Virus record (IMG/VR): IMGVR_UViG_3300034518_000399
Coordinates: 1 to 23,007 of that record
Direction: 5' to 3' (one strand)
DNA: 23,007 nt
From: a virus
Under the pieces are notes generated by a model. The model was not told the DNA's origin and did not search any database. It saw only the letters and a list, made by a program, of their open reading frames with translations. How positions within the stretch are numbered: the first letter of the stretch is position 1; each line of letters starts with the position of its first letter. Positions 1 through 7,932 of the stretch are shown in pieces. The position numbers were made by a program, and so were the translations under genes.

Positions 1-437
1 ACTTCTTCTTTAGCTTTAGCAACTTCTTCCTTAACTTCTTCTTTAACTTCCTCTACTTCTTCTTTAGCTTTAGCTACTTCTTCATCAGCTTTAGCTTTAG
101 CTACTTCAGAAACAGATTTAGCAAATGCTTCAAGAGTTTCTTTTAGCTCATCAAAACTTGTAGACAAACACTCAGTCATAGCTTTCTTTACCTCATCTAT
201 ACTAATCCCTGAAGTGTCTACTTTTCCACGAGCCTCTTCATCTGTTTTTATTTTACTCTCTAATTCTAAAGATGTTTTAAGAAAATCAAGTGCACCCCTA
301 AGTGCATTAACTTGAACTTCTTTATCTTCAGTACTTAAAGCATCTTCTACAGATGAAATAAGAATTTCAATTTGATGAACATCTTTCTTTATGTTATCAT
401 CTTTACTTTTCTTTATCTTCTTTTCCTTAGTAGACAT
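1..437 (-). CDS. Nested in-frame scaffolding protein (3' end beyond window)
   Basis: Inside the protease reading frame an ATG at 437 (codon 285 of the long protein) is preceded by a perfect AAGGAG at 444-449 with a six-base gap, one of the best ribosome binding sites in the window. Starting here gives a protein beginning MSTKEKKIKKSKDD that lacks the protease domain and consists of charged, helical, repeat-rich sequence. This is the layout of lambda C/Nu3, where an internal start inside the protease gene makes free scaffold. The internal start is seen directly; separate production of the short form is inferred. The end lies outside the window. Confidence 0.6.
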   Translation of the reverse strand, partial: MSTKEKKIKKSKDDNIKKDVHQIEILISSVEDALSTEDKEVQVNALRGALDFLKTSLELESKIKTDEEARGKVDTSGISIDEVKKAMTECLSTSFDELKETLEAFAKSVSEVAKAKADEEVAKAKEEVEEVKEEVKEEVAKAKEE

Positions 438-1289
438 ACTATTCTCCTTATTAAATTGTTTACCTAACGACTTTTCAACATACCATGCTAACGTTCTAGA
501 AGACGGATCTGCTGGAACTGTTACCAAAGATGTTTCAAATAACCTTATTTGGTTTACATATTGAACTACTTTATCTAAACCTTTAATAAATTTCTCTGTA
601 AAATCTAAAGCAGTGCCACTTACACTAAACTTATTAAGAACACCTTCTTTGATTTTCTGCCAAATATCTGGAACTGTTTTAGAAATTAAAGCTTTTATCC
701 ATAAAGCTCTTTCTTCAGGTATATATTTAACTTCTAATATTCTACCTATTTCTTTATCTCTGTCATGATTATATAAAAGAGTTGTATACTTTTTAAGATC
801 ATTTTCAGCACCGATTAAAGCACTTTCTGATATATATAAATCATCGACATCTAAATCTGCAGTTGTTGCAATACCTTCTATTATATTCTTACCATCTTCT
901 TCTGCATATCTTTTTATTTCCAATAAAGAACTAAAATCAACCCCTTTGATACTACCAATACTACCTAACTTTTCCTGTTTAGAAATTTCCTTTTTTGAAT
1001 CATCTTCACTATCTCCTATGCTTCTATCTAATTCTACTAAATAGGTTCTACCCCTAGCTTCAAATTCTTTTACAATTTCAGCATATTTCTTTTCTAAATC
1101 AGATTTACTAAATCCGTAAACAGGTTTACCAGTTCTTACAACTATCTCATAAAAGGATTTAACTATTGACTCTCTAAAAAGTAGATCTTCATCACTTAAA
1201 GTACTAAGTTCAATATTTGTACTTAAATCAAATGTTTCAGGTCTATCATCAATACCTTCTTCCTTTGAAAAACTTTTTTTTATTCCCAT
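1..1289 (-). CDS. Prohead serine protease fused to scaffold domain (3' end beyond window)
   Basis: The frame is open from ATG at 1289 (AGAGGA seven bases upstream) to the window edge, at least 429 codons. Residues about 118-265 resemble the HK97/XkdF-type prohead proteases: the LLYNHDRDKEIGRI stretch places the probable catalytic His at 175, FSVSG at 221-225 carries the probable nucleophile Ser222, and FETSLVTVPADP at 251-262 is the usual trailing motif. Such enzymes cleave scaffold and capsid precursors inside the assembling prohead. From residue 285 the protein becomes Lys/Glu rich. Its visible end repeats EVAKAKEEVEEVKEE-like units predicted to be helical or coiled coil, typical of scaffolding protein. 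It lies downstream of portal and the PP-loop gene, where a protease/scaffold is expected. The first ~115 residues are not recognised. Family assignment is from motifs only. Confidence 0.82.
   Translation of the reverse strand, partial: MGIKKSFSKEEGIDDRPETFDLSTNIELSTLSDEDLLFRESIVKSFYEIVVRTGKPVYGFSKSDLEKKYAEIVKEFEARGRTYLVELDRSIGDSEDDSKKEISKQEKLGSIGSIKGVDFSSLLEIKRYAEEDGKNIIEGIATTADLDVDDLYISESALIGAENDLKKYTTLLYNHDRDKEIGRILEVKYIPEERALWIKALISKTVPDIWQKIKEGVLNKFSVSGTALDFTEKFIKGLDKVVQYVNQIRLFETSLVTVPADPSSRTLAWYVEKSLGKQFNKENSMSTKEKKIKKSKDDNIKKDVHQIEILISSVEDALSTEDKEVQVNALRGALDFLKTSLELESKIKTDEEARGKVDTSGISIDEVKKAMTECLSTSFDELKETLEAFAKSVSEVAKAKADEEVAKAKEEVEEVKEEVKEEVAKAKEE
444..449 (-). promoter_or_regulatory. 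Internal Shine-Dalgarno for nested scaffold
   Basis: AAGGAG on the minus strand lies six bases before the in-frame ATG at 437. It falls within codons for Asn-Lys-Glu-Asn-Ser of the protease linker, just after the last conserved protease motif. Confidence 0.6.
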
Positions 1290-1312
1290 AATTATTTCCT
1301 CTTTCTTTTGTT

Positions 1313-2197
1313 TTAAACCTTTTTTGGTTCTACTGGAACTTTTATATATTCCAGAATTTCTTTCATACCCAAACCTTTCATACAATACTTATAAAGTTTT
1401 GGGTGTGTTTTATACATAATTTGAAATTTATTTTCAACAGGTGGTTTGTCTAAATGTGCTCCAAATGCACAAAATATACAACCAGTTCTACTAAATCCCT
1501 TATCATAAATCTTAGAATATGGTAAATTTTCTCTTTTTATATATTCCCATATATCAGTTCCTAACCAAAACATTAAAGGTCTAGACTGTTTACCATTAGG
1601 TTTATTACAACCATCTTTTGTATAACTTTGTTGTCTTAAAAGTGATTCTTCTGCCATAACACCAATAAAAGGTGTTTTACCATTTTTCTCATAAATCTTA
1701 AAAGGTCTTTTTTTCATAACCTCACAACATTTATCAGATATTTTAAATGGGGCATCAATTAAATATTGCCACTTCTTACTAATTACTCCAGACCTATTAC
1801 CATTTATACCATGTAAACGTCTTTCTATACCATCTTCACAAACACCACGTTGAATTTCACCTATAAATTGAGCTTGTTCTTTAGAAATAACAGGATACCC
1901 GTATCTTTCTAATACCATTTTAAAATTCATCTTTGGTTTAATCCACTCAATATTGGGAACAGTTTTTACAAATTCTTTTATTTCTGGAAATTCTAATCCT
2001 GTATCACAAAATACACCTTGTACGTCTGGATATAAAGACCTTACTAAATGTAATAAAACTGTGCTATCTTTACCACCAGAAAAAGCCACATAAACTTTAC
2101 CATGACATTTTTTATAATATTCACTTATTCTTACTTTTGACAAAGATATTTTTAAATTAAGTGGATATCTTTGTCTTGTTCTTAAATCAAAAGACAT
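1313..2197 (-). CDS. PP-loop enzyme of the PAPS-reductase-like phage family
   Basis: The protein has 294 residues. SGGKDS at 40-45 is the PP-loop that binds ATP to adenylate a substrate. FCDTGLEFPE at about 63-72 is typical of the PAPS reductase/sulfurtransferase branch. Two cysteine groups, Cys157-Cys158 and CIFC at 240-243, could bind metal or an Fe-S cluster, as in tRNA-thiolating PP-loop enzymes. I do not see the C-terminal ECG(I/L)H cysteine motif of true PAPS reductases, so reduction of PAPS is doubtful; nucleic acid or metabolite sulfur modification is possible but inferred. It starts ten bases after a small Cys-rich gene and lies between portal and prohead protease, an odd place for a metabolic enzyme. 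The ribosome site before ATG 2197 is weak, suggesting coupling to the upstream gene. Confidence 0.75.
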   Translation of the reverse strand: MSFDLRTRQRYPLNLKISLSKVRISEYYKKCHGKVYVAFSGGKDSTVLLHLVRSLYPDVQGVFCDTGLEFPEIKEFVKTVPNIEWIKPKMNFKMVLERYGYPVISKEQAQFIGEIQRGVCEDGIERRLHGINGNRSGVISKKWQYLIDAPFKISDKCCEVMKKRPFKIYEKNGKTPFIGVMAEESLLRQQSYTKDGCNKPNGKQSRPLMFWLGTDIWEYIKRENLPYSKIYDKGFSRTGCIFCAFGAHLDKPPVENKFQIMYKTHPKLYKYCMKGLGMKEILEYIKVPVEPKKV

Positions 2198-2207
2198 AAA
2201 TTAACTT

Positions 2208-2381
2208 TTATCCAATAAGATTTACATTCCCATATTTAAACGCAGAATCTTTCTCTTTATCATATTCTTTTTTTCTATCATCCCATGCTTGAAGTATATG
2301 TACTATCATATCTATTCTATCATGATTACATGTACCAACTACTTTAGCACATACAGAACAATAAATATCTTTTATTTTCAT
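2208..2381 (-). CDS. Small Cys/His protein, 57 aa, unknown
   Basis: The start ATG overlaps the portal stop codon (ATGA arrangement, 2378-2381), and the frame runs 57 codons to TAA at 2208. The product begins MKIKDIYCSVCAKVVGTC and continues with NHDRIDMIVHILQAW, so it has Cys-x2-Cys followed by Cys-x-His, compatible with one zinc site. The C-terminal half is a charged helix. It fills the gap between portal and the PP-loop gene exactly, which supports it as a real coupled gene. No family recognised. Confidence 0.65.
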   Translation of the reverse strand: MKIKDIYCSVCAKVVGTCNHDRIDMIVHILQAWDDRKKEYDKEKDSAFKYGNVNLIG

Positions 2382-3895
2382 ACATTAACTTTCTTTTTAG
2401 GTTTCTTTTTAGGTTTCTTTTTATCTGGTTTTTCAATTTCATCAACATTATCTGTTATATCATCACTACTTTCATCAGATATATTATTATCTTCTAATGC
2501 TGTAGGTTCTGTATTAGATATCTCATTATTAGAAATACCAGTAGGAACACCACCATCATCATCTAATACAAGATATTGATTTCCTACTCTTACAGCTAAT
2601 CTATCCCCACCAGGAACTGGATCAAAATTTAATGCTTTTCTTGCTTCATTTTTAGTTATAATACCTGCATCAGACATCTCACGAGCTGTACTTGCATCAA
2701 CTACAGGTTCTAATACAAAACTTAATTTTGCATTAGGTGATATTTCACTAATTAATTCTTTATTTAATTTATTTGCAATTAAATTAACAAGAGGCCTAAA
2801 TAATTTAGATCTTCCAGTTTTATATAACCTATCTACTGTAGCACGTGTCAAACCTTGAGCATCACCTAAATCAGCTGAACTAACACCAAAATTCTTATTT
2901 ACCATTTGTTCTATTATCAATGTAAGCTCTGCTAATTGCATCTCTCTAAAAGGTCTAGTAAACGATACCCAACCAGCACTTCCAACATTATCTATAACAT
3001 TAATTCTCTTTTTACCAGATTCACCACGATTAGCCTCAAATTGAGCTTTTGCTCTTTCATAAGCTTTTCTACCTATTGTTTCTAAATGTAAAATACCAGG
3101 TGGTATTTCATCATCAACAAAATATTTAGCTATAGATTTAGAAGCGAACATTAAAGCTGATACTTCATCTATAATAGTTTCTATTATTGGAGTACCATAA
3201 CTAGAATAGCTTCTAGGAAACTGTCTAACCCAAATTAAATCATCTACATCATGAGATATAGATGATTTCACTCTACCTGCTTTATCAACTAAATCCTGCT
3301 TAAAATAACATATATAAGAACGCGAAGAATCTAGCATAGGTCTAAATTGTGAAGCATCTCTTACATAAATCTCTACTATATCACCATTCATATTTCTTAC
3401 TTTTTCAATAATAGCTTGATCTAGTACTAATAGATCAATAAGAAATGAATGAAATAAAGTTGGCCAAGTTTCTTTTGATATATTGGGCCTATTTATAAAA
3501 TCTTCTACTCTAGCTTTACCACGACCTTCTATTTTTATAGGTAAATGTGCTATTTCTTTAACTATACTATCAATAGCAGGTCTTACATGAGAAGATCTAC
3601 GATATATTTCTCTTAAAGTATCAAAAGATAATAAAGAATCCCTTTTTATATCACTAGGAGAATATGTCCAAGAGTCTGAACTGGAAGCATGGTCATCTCT
3701 CCAGCCTCGTTTAACTGAAAACCCATTACCATCTATTAATTTTTCAGATAATCGTATTGTTTTATCACCTATAACTTCCGCTGAATAATTTTTTACAGCC
3801 TCAAGTGCTTCCCCAAAATCCATTGGAATTTCTTTACCATCATAATCTAAAACATGAAAACCATTATTATTTTCTTTTTTATTTTTTCTTGCCAT
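2378..3895 (-). CDS. Phage portal protein
   Basis: The protein has 505 residues and resembles HK97-type portal proteins that form the dodecameric DNA entry ring at one capsid vertex. The central part reads as portal: REIYRRSSHVRPAIDSIV near 90-110, DDLIWVRQFPRSYSSYGTPIIE near 215-235, then EQMVNKNFGVSSADLGD near 330 with the 'TRATVD' stretch, and the closing NEARKALNFDPVPGGD motif near 415. The tail is acidic and then basic, ending in KKKP repeats encoded by tandem copies of a 12-bp unit. The start ATG 3895 has AAGGA seven bases upstream. It follows the large terminase directly, the usual order, and its stop overlaps the next small gene. Confidence 0.9.
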   Translation of the reverse strand: MARKNKKENNNGFHVLDYDGKEIPMDFGEALEAVKNYSAEVIGDKTIRLSEKLIDGNGFSVKRGWRDDHASSSDSWTYSPSDIKRDSLLSFDTLREIYRRSSHVRPAIDSIVKEIAHLPIKIEGRGKARVEDFINRPNISKETWPTLFHSFLIDLLVLDQAIIEKVRNMNGDIVEIYVRDASQFRPMLDSSRSYICYFKQDLVDKAGRVKSSISHDVDDLIWVRQFPRSYSSYGTPIIETIIDEVSALMFASKSIAKYFVDDEIPPGILHLETIGRKAYERAKAQFEANRGESGKKRINVIDNVGSAGWVSFTRPFREMQLAELTLIIEQMVNKNFGVSSADLGDAQGLTRATVDRLYKTGRSKLFRPLVNLIANKLNKELISEISPNAKLSFVLEPVVDASTAREMSDAGIITKNEARKALNFDPVPGGDRLAVRVGNQYLVLDDDGGVPTGISNNEISNTEPTALEDNNISDESSDDITDNVDEIEKPDKKKPKKKPKKKVNV

Positions 3896-3908
3896 GTATA
3901 ATTCCTTT

Positions 3909-5393
3909 TTAACCTATAGACCAACTAGCAAAACCACCTCTGCTATTGATACCTTCACTTGAATATTTTTTACTTCCCTGTACTGCCAAATAACATGCTA
4001 GAACTGTATCAGAATATGTACCATATGGATATTGTAATAGTTCTTCTATCCAAATACAAATAGAACAACCGCAACCTTTTTCTAATTCCCAATCAAATTC
4101 ATTATCTTCCATAGGAATCATCCATCTACCATTCTGAAAGTCTGTAGCCATAGCAGGTACACCAAAATCTAAACTTCTTTTTTGTTGTGCGCCTGTTGTA
4201 AATGGCTCAATATTCATATCAACACCTTCTAGGTCTTCTAACCAATCTATAATAGCTTGTTGATAAAAATTATTTTCTACCACAGCAGCTATAGGCTTTA
4301 TATCATTATACATCTCTATTAGTTCTCTTGCTGTATCTGGTGAAGAAAATTTACCTCTTCTTATTTCAACAGGATAGCGTCTTTTCTTTTCTTCATCAAA
4401 AGCTAAACAGAACAATACAGTGTACTTATTACCACTTTTTTGACCTATAGCTAAATCGACACCTATATATTTTTCTTTATCATCATGATAAGGAATCTCA
4501 TCTCTAGAAAAACAACAAGCACGAATATGTTCTTTATTAAATGTTTTGTCAAATTCAGACATCATCAATCCACGAAATGCTGGATTAAAATACATTTCAC
4601 CCCTAAACTTAAATTCCTCTATTAAAGCTTCTTTTGGCCACCTTTCAGGCCATACAGGTGTAAATTTTTCATCTATAGCATATCTATATGATTTAACTTT
4701 AGGTGTCTTTAATAACTTTGCAGTTAAATCATCTTTATGCCAGGGTGTTGCTACATATATAATTCTAGACTCAGGACCACTACGTATATCCATCCAATTA
4801 CCAAAAAATGCATCTATTACTTGTTGTCTCATACTAGGGTTGAGTATAGCATTTTTAAAACTTACAACATCATCAAAGATGACTAGATCAGCTTTACCAC
4901 CAGTAGCAGATGCTAATACACCACAAGCTTCTACAGATGAATCTTTACGAATTTTAGACCCAGCCAGTCGAATTTTTGATGATGACCATAATAAAGCACC
5001 TTCATCTGTTATATCTGGAAATATATCATGGTACTTACCACCTTCTTTAGATATATGACCCTTAATCTCTGATAATATTTTACATGATAAATCATCAGAA
5101 TGGCTTATAATTTTTATTCTTAAATCCCTATTATTACCTAATTCCCACAAACATCTTTCTACTGAAATAGAAGTAGTTTTACGGTGGTCTTTAGGCGATG
5201 TTATAACAACAAACCTATTTTTTGTTATCTTATCATGCCAATCTTTGTGCATTGTAGATAGAGGAAACTCAAAATCAGTAGACATATACTGAGAAAAAAC
5301 AAAAGGATCTTTTATAGCAGATTTTTTAATCTTTTCCAGGTTCAATAAGAGCAATTGCTCTTGTTGTTTCCTCAATTCGTTTTGATAATTCAT
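3909..5393 (-). CDS. terL: Terminase large subunit (packaging ATPase-nuclease)
   Basis: The protein has 494 residues. The ATPase half has a deviant Walker A (TSPKDHRKTTS, 65-75), Walker B LVIFDD (170-175) and the coupling motif YVATPWHKDD (213-222). The RNaseH-like nuclease half has the acidic residues Asp313 (YIGVDLAIG), Glu373 (AAVVENNF) and Asp462 (YGTYSDTV). It translocates DNA into proheads and cuts concatemers, working with the small subunit and portal. It starts inside the small terminase gene, overlapping by 68 bases, which implies translational coupling; the ribosome site (AGAAG) is modest. Shorter starts are possible, but ATG 5393 keeps the whole N-terminal adaptor helix. Confidence 0.93.
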   Translation of the reverse strand: MNYQNELRKQQEQLLLLNLEKIKKSAIKDPFVFSQYMSTDFEFPLSTMHKDWHDKITKNRFVVITSPKDHRKTTSISVERCLWELGNNRDLRIKIISHSDDLSCKILSEIKGHISKEGGKYHDIFPDITDEGALLWSSSKIRLAGSKIRKDSSVEACGVLASATGGKADLVIFDDVVSFKNAILNPSMRQQVIDAFFGNWMDIRSGPESRIIYVATPWHKDDLTAKLLKTPKVKSYRYAIDEKFTPVWPERWPKEALIEEFKFRGEMYFNPAFRGLMMSEFDKTFNKEHIRACCFSRDEIPYHDDKEKYIGVDLAIGQKSGNKYTVLFCLAFDEEKKRRYPVEIRRGKFSSPDTARELIEMYNDIKPIAAVVENNFYQQAIIDWLEDLEGVDMNIEPFTTGAQQKRSLDFGVPAMATDFQNGRWMIPMEDNEFDWELEKGCGCSICIWIEELLQYPYGTYSDTVLACYLAVQGSKKYSSEGINSRGGFASWSIG

Positions 5394-5820
5394 TATCTTC
5401 TAAACCTTGTACCTCTACACTAACAGTTTTTTCAGTTCTTATAGTAGGTTGCCCCAAAAGTAAACGTTTTTGTTCAGTTGTAAATCTTAAAGTACTTATT
5501 ATTTCATTCCAAGTAGTCGGTTCTATTTCACCTGTATATACCTTTTCTACTACTATATTTTCAAGTTCTTTTAACATACCTAAAGTTACTTCATCTTTTT
5601 CCATCAAAGCTGTATTTTCAGAAGTTTCTTTAAGTGTAAGTTTTGTTTTTAATAGATTTTGAAGTTGAAGTAACTTATCATCCCACTCATCTTCTTTTTT
5701 CCATACTGTGACTAATGATGGAGATACCCCCACTTCTTCTGCAACTTTACTTAAATTACTATGTTGACGGTAAAGTTTAAATGCAAGCTTTCTTTTTTCT
5801 ACTTGTTTAGGTCTACTCAT
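5326..5820 (-). CDS. terS: Terminase small subunit
   Basis: The protein has 164 residues from ATG 5820 and begins MSRPKQVEKRKLAFKLYRQ. Residues about 20-50 (SKVAEEVGVSPSLVTVWKKEDEWDDKL) form a helix-turn-helix of the terminase small subunit type, followed by a long helical oligomerisation region. It recognises the packaging site and regulates the large subunit, whose gene overlaps its 3' end. A TTG at 5829 would add three residues. No Shine-Dalgarno is visible before ATG 5820. Instead a promoter -10 box ends nine bases upstream, so the mRNA may be nearly leaderless. It is the first gene after the terminator that closes the recA block. Confidence 0.82.
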   Translation of the reverse strand: MSRPKQVEKRKLAFKLYRQHSNLSKVAEEVGVSPSLVTVWKKEDEWDDKLLQLQNLLKTKLTLKETSENTALMEKDEVTLGMLKELENIVVEKVYTGEIEPTTWNEIISTLRFTTEQKRLLLGQPTIRTEKTVSVEVQGLEDNELSKRIEETTRAIALIEPGKD

Positions 5821-5829
5821 ATTATGCAA

Positions 5830-5858
5830 AATGTAACATAAATAAATTTATATGTCAA
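5830..5858 (-). promoter_or_regulatory. Promoter for the packaging/head operon
   Basis: On the minus strand TTGACA (5853-5858) is followed after exactly 17 bases by TACATT (5830-5835), with a TGn extension just before the -10. Predicted initiation lies about 2-5 bases before the terS ATG at 5820. It sits immediately downstream of the recA-side terminator. Confidence 0.65.
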
Positions 5859-5882
5859 CAAGTATTTCCTCACTCAGAACAT

Positions 5883-5923
5883 AAAAAAACCCTACAATAC
5901 TAAAACAACTAATATTGTAGGGT
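5883..5923 (-). terminator. Rho-independent terminator after recA
   Basis: An 11-bp perfect stem, ACCCTACAATA (5889-5899 on plus) with TATTGTAGGGT (5913-5923), closes a 13-base loop. Read on the minus strand it is followed by a run of seven T. It lies 66 bases past the recA stop and separates replication from packaging genes. Confidence 0.9.
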
Positions 5924-5988
5924 CTCGGAGGATACTTAAATAAAATTAATAAAGTATAAAAGTAAAACAAAAATAAAGAAGTCTAAAA

Positions 5989-6984
5989 CTACTCAGTATC
6001 CCCACTATGAAAGCTCTCAACTAAAGAGCCATCTTCAATTTGTTTCTTAAATTTTTCACCAAACTTTGTAAGTCTATACTTTTCACCTTTATATTCGTAG
6101 AATCCACCTTTATGAAACATAACCTTTTCTAACTTAATACCTAACATTACAGTATCTTTAATATTATCAAATCCTTTAGAATATAAAACATCTACTTCAA
6201 CAGGACCTCTTGGTTGAGACATTTTGTTTTTAATTACAGATAATCTACATTCCATGCCTATAGGATCATCTTTTACAACATTTTTAGGATATATAAACCC
6301 TTTATTATGTGTCTTAATTCTAACACATGAATAAAACTTAATAGAGTTCCCATAAGGAGTTGTTTCTGGATTACCAAACATTACACCAATTTTCTCTCTT
6401 ATCTGAGAAACTAATACGAGTGCAACTTTACTATCCCATATTATCTTGTTAATTTTTCTTAATGCTTTAGATACTATTCTTGCTTCTTCACCTAATGCTT
6501 TTGTATCTTCAATTTTTTCTGATTCTAATTGAGATTTACTAGGTAATACTGAAATTGAATCTACAACTAAACACGCTTGTATTTTCTTACTTTTAGCAAA
6601 CTCACATGCTGTAATTATTTTATCAAAAGCATCTTCCAGATATTTTGAACTCAATATTAAAAGTTTTGAATCATCTAAACCTAAAGTTGTAGCCCAACCT
6701 GATAATAAAGAATTTTCTGTATCTAACATTATGGCAAGTCCACCCTTCTTCTGACAACTTGCAAGAAGATTTGCAGCTAGGATGGACTTGCCGGAACTTT
6801 GCCACCCAAATATCTCTGTTAATCTCCCATAAGGAACACCACCACCTAATGACCAATCTAAAGTCATAGAACCAGTACTAAGAAAACCTAATTTATGCTC
6901 TGGTAATGGTTTATCCTTTAAAGTACAAGCGTCTTTACCAAAACTGGCTAATAAATCATTAAATATGTTCTCATTTTTACTCAT
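5989..6984 (-). CDS. recA: RecA/UvsX-family recombinase
   Basis: The protein has 331 residues from ATG 6984; the GTG at 6990 lies within the AAAGGTG ribosome site and is a less likely start. Walker A is GWQSSGKS (60-67) and Walker B is ACLVVDSIS near 140. The DNA-binding loop 2 region GNPETTPYGNSIKFYSCVRI closely follows the RecA pattern. It would form filaments on single-stranded DNA and carry out strand exchange for recombination-dependent replication and repair. It works with the nearby gp32-like protein and perhaps the UvsY-like gene. It is followed by a strong terminator. The spacer in front of its ribosome site is made of three 13-bp direct repeats also found before the primase gene. 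Confidence 0.93.
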   Translation of the reverse strand: MSKNENIFNDLLASFGKDACTLKDKPLPEHKLGFLSTGSMTLDWSLGGGVPYGRLTEIFGWQSSGKSILAANLLASCQKKGGLAIMLDTENSLLSGWATTLGLDDSKLLILSSKYLEDAFDKIITACEFAKSKKIQACLVVDSISVLPSKSQLESEKIEDTKALGEEARIVSKALRKINKIIWDSKVALVLVSQIREKIGVMFGNPETTPYGNSIKFYSCVRIKTHNKGFIYPKNVVKDDPIGMECRLSVIKNKMSQPRGPVEVDVLYSKGFDNIKDTVMLGIKLEKVMFHKGGFYEYKGEKYRLTKFGEKFKKQIEDGSLVESFHSGDTE

Positions 6985-6997
6985 ATACACCTTTCGT

Positions 6998-7036
6998 ACA
7001 GATATTTTGCACAGATATTTTGCACAGATATTTTAC
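6998..7036. repeat. Three tandem 13-bp repeats before recA
   Basis: Units ACAGATATTTTGC (6998-7010), ACAGATATTTTGC (7011-7023) and ACAGATATTTTAC (7024-7036) abut without spacers and fill the space between the stop of a 30-aa gene (7039) and the recA ribosome site. The same unit is triplicated at 14590-14628 before primase. They may be binding sites for a phage replication or regulatory protein. Confidence 0.9.
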
Positions 7037-7038
7037 AA

Positions 7039-7131
7039 CTATTCCCACCATAAAATTGACCATAATCCAATAGGAAAAAAACACACACAAATAATAATAA
7101 TAATTACTCTTCTTTTTGTCCAACAATCCAT
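7039..7131 (-). CDS. Tiny membrane protein, 30 aa
   Basis: ATG 7131 is preceded by AAAAGGGG (7138-7145) at a six-base gap, and the frame runs 30 codons to TAG at 7039. The product starts MDCWTKRRV, then has five Ile, CVCFF, a Pro-Ile-Gly break and a Trp-rich end (LWSILWWE). Two or three positive residues before a hydrophobic stretch suggest one membrane segment with the N-terminus inside. It sits between the ssDNA-binding protein gene and the repeat array before recA. Function unknown; the ribosome site and fit between neighbours are the main support. Confidence 0.55.
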   Translation of the reverse strand: MDCWTKRRVIIIIICVCFFPIGLWSILWWE

Positions 7132-7143
7132 AATATTCCCCTT

Positions 7144-7932
7144 TTAACTAATTAAACTTTCTATTTCCTTAAGAAGATTTTCTTTTGATTTATCATCACT
7201 TTCTGTATCTACAGATGCTGGTGCTTCAATAGCAAGGGTCTCTGTTTCATCAACAACAGTTTCCATTTTTTTACCATGAATATTACTAACAACATTCTGT
7301 AATTCAATCGGATCTCTAAAAGAAGCAATATCTTTATCCAAATCAAACATAGTATCAAGCCATTTTGCAACTATAGTTTTATCAGCATGTAATGGTGAAG
7401 TATTAGCAGCAGGTTTTAAAGTATATTTAGTATCTTCTTTAGTTGTACCTACCCTTTCTATGACCATATCTCTACCTTCAACTATATCTGTTATATCACC
7501 ATAATCCTCATCATATAAATAACTTAATATATTCTCATATAACAATATACCTGATCTCATTATCTGAACACCTTTATCTTCTTCACCTCTTACTACAATA
7601 TTGTAGTAAACACTTTTAGATGGATATAATGTTGATGCCAATTCTCTATTACCAGTTCTTTTAAGCTCACTAGCAAATTCACAAATCGGGCATTCTTTAT
7701 TAACAACTCTTAAACAATTATACATACTATCATTTGGTGGAACTTTCCAATGTGATCTACATTCAAAAGCTATATCACCTGCTTCACTCCAAGGTGGCAA
7801 TATTCTAATTTTAGTTGAACCCTGTGGTATCTTCCACATAGGTAAACCACCTCTTTGAGATTCTTCTTCTAATCTCTGTTTAGACTGTTTTGCTCTTTCC
7901 TTATCTACTTTAAAAATCTTTCTTGTTGCCAT
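7144..7932 (-). CDS. gp32-like single-stranded DNA-binding protein
   Basis: The protein has 262 residues. The N-terminus is basic (KIFKVDKERAKQSKQR), as in the self-association region of T4 gp32. His61, Cys73, Cys81 and Cys84 (HWKVPPND..C..CPIC) match the gp32 order of one His followed by three Cys that bind zinc. The middle (SKSVYYNIVVRGEEDKG, about 110-126) reads as the OB-fold core, and the C-terminal part is acidic, as expected for a partner-recruiting tail. It would coat single-stranded DNA at forks and hand it to the recombinase encoded downstream. The start ATG 7932 has AAAGGA close upstream. Assignment rests on motif order and genome position. Confidence 0.78.
   Translation of the reverse strand: MATRKIFKVDKERAKQSKQRLEEESQRGGLPMWKIPQGSTKIRILPPWSEAGDIAFECRSHWKVPPNDSMYNCLRVVNKECPICEFASELKRTGNRELASTLYPSKSVYYNIVVRGEEDKGVQIMRSGILLYENILSYLYDEDYGDITDIVEGRDMVIERVGTTKEDTKYTLKPAANTSPLHADKTIVAKWLDTMFDLDKDIASFRDPIELQNVVSNIHGKKMETVVDETETLAIEAPASVDTESDDKSKENLLKEIESLIS

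Noticed and set aside
1313-2197. Calling the PP-loop gene a true PAPS reductase (cysH)
   Set aside because: The C-terminal catalytic Cys motif of CysH is not seen; only the broader family is supported.
2289-2579. Plus-strand ORF of 96 aa
   Set aside because: Antisense to the portal C-terminus and the small Cys gene; low-complexity product from complementing Lys-rich repeats, no promoter or ribosome site.
4546-5058. Plus-strand ORF of 170 aa
   Set aside because: Lies wholly antisense to the large terminase with all motifs intact in the latter.
6998-7036. CRISPR-like repeat array
   Set aside because: Units are 13 bp and abut without spacers, so this is a tandem repeat.
6671-7147. Minus ORF 6671-6856 and plus ORF 6965-7147
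   Set aside because: The first is a frame shadow in recA; the second crosses the repeat array and is antisense to the 30-aa gene.
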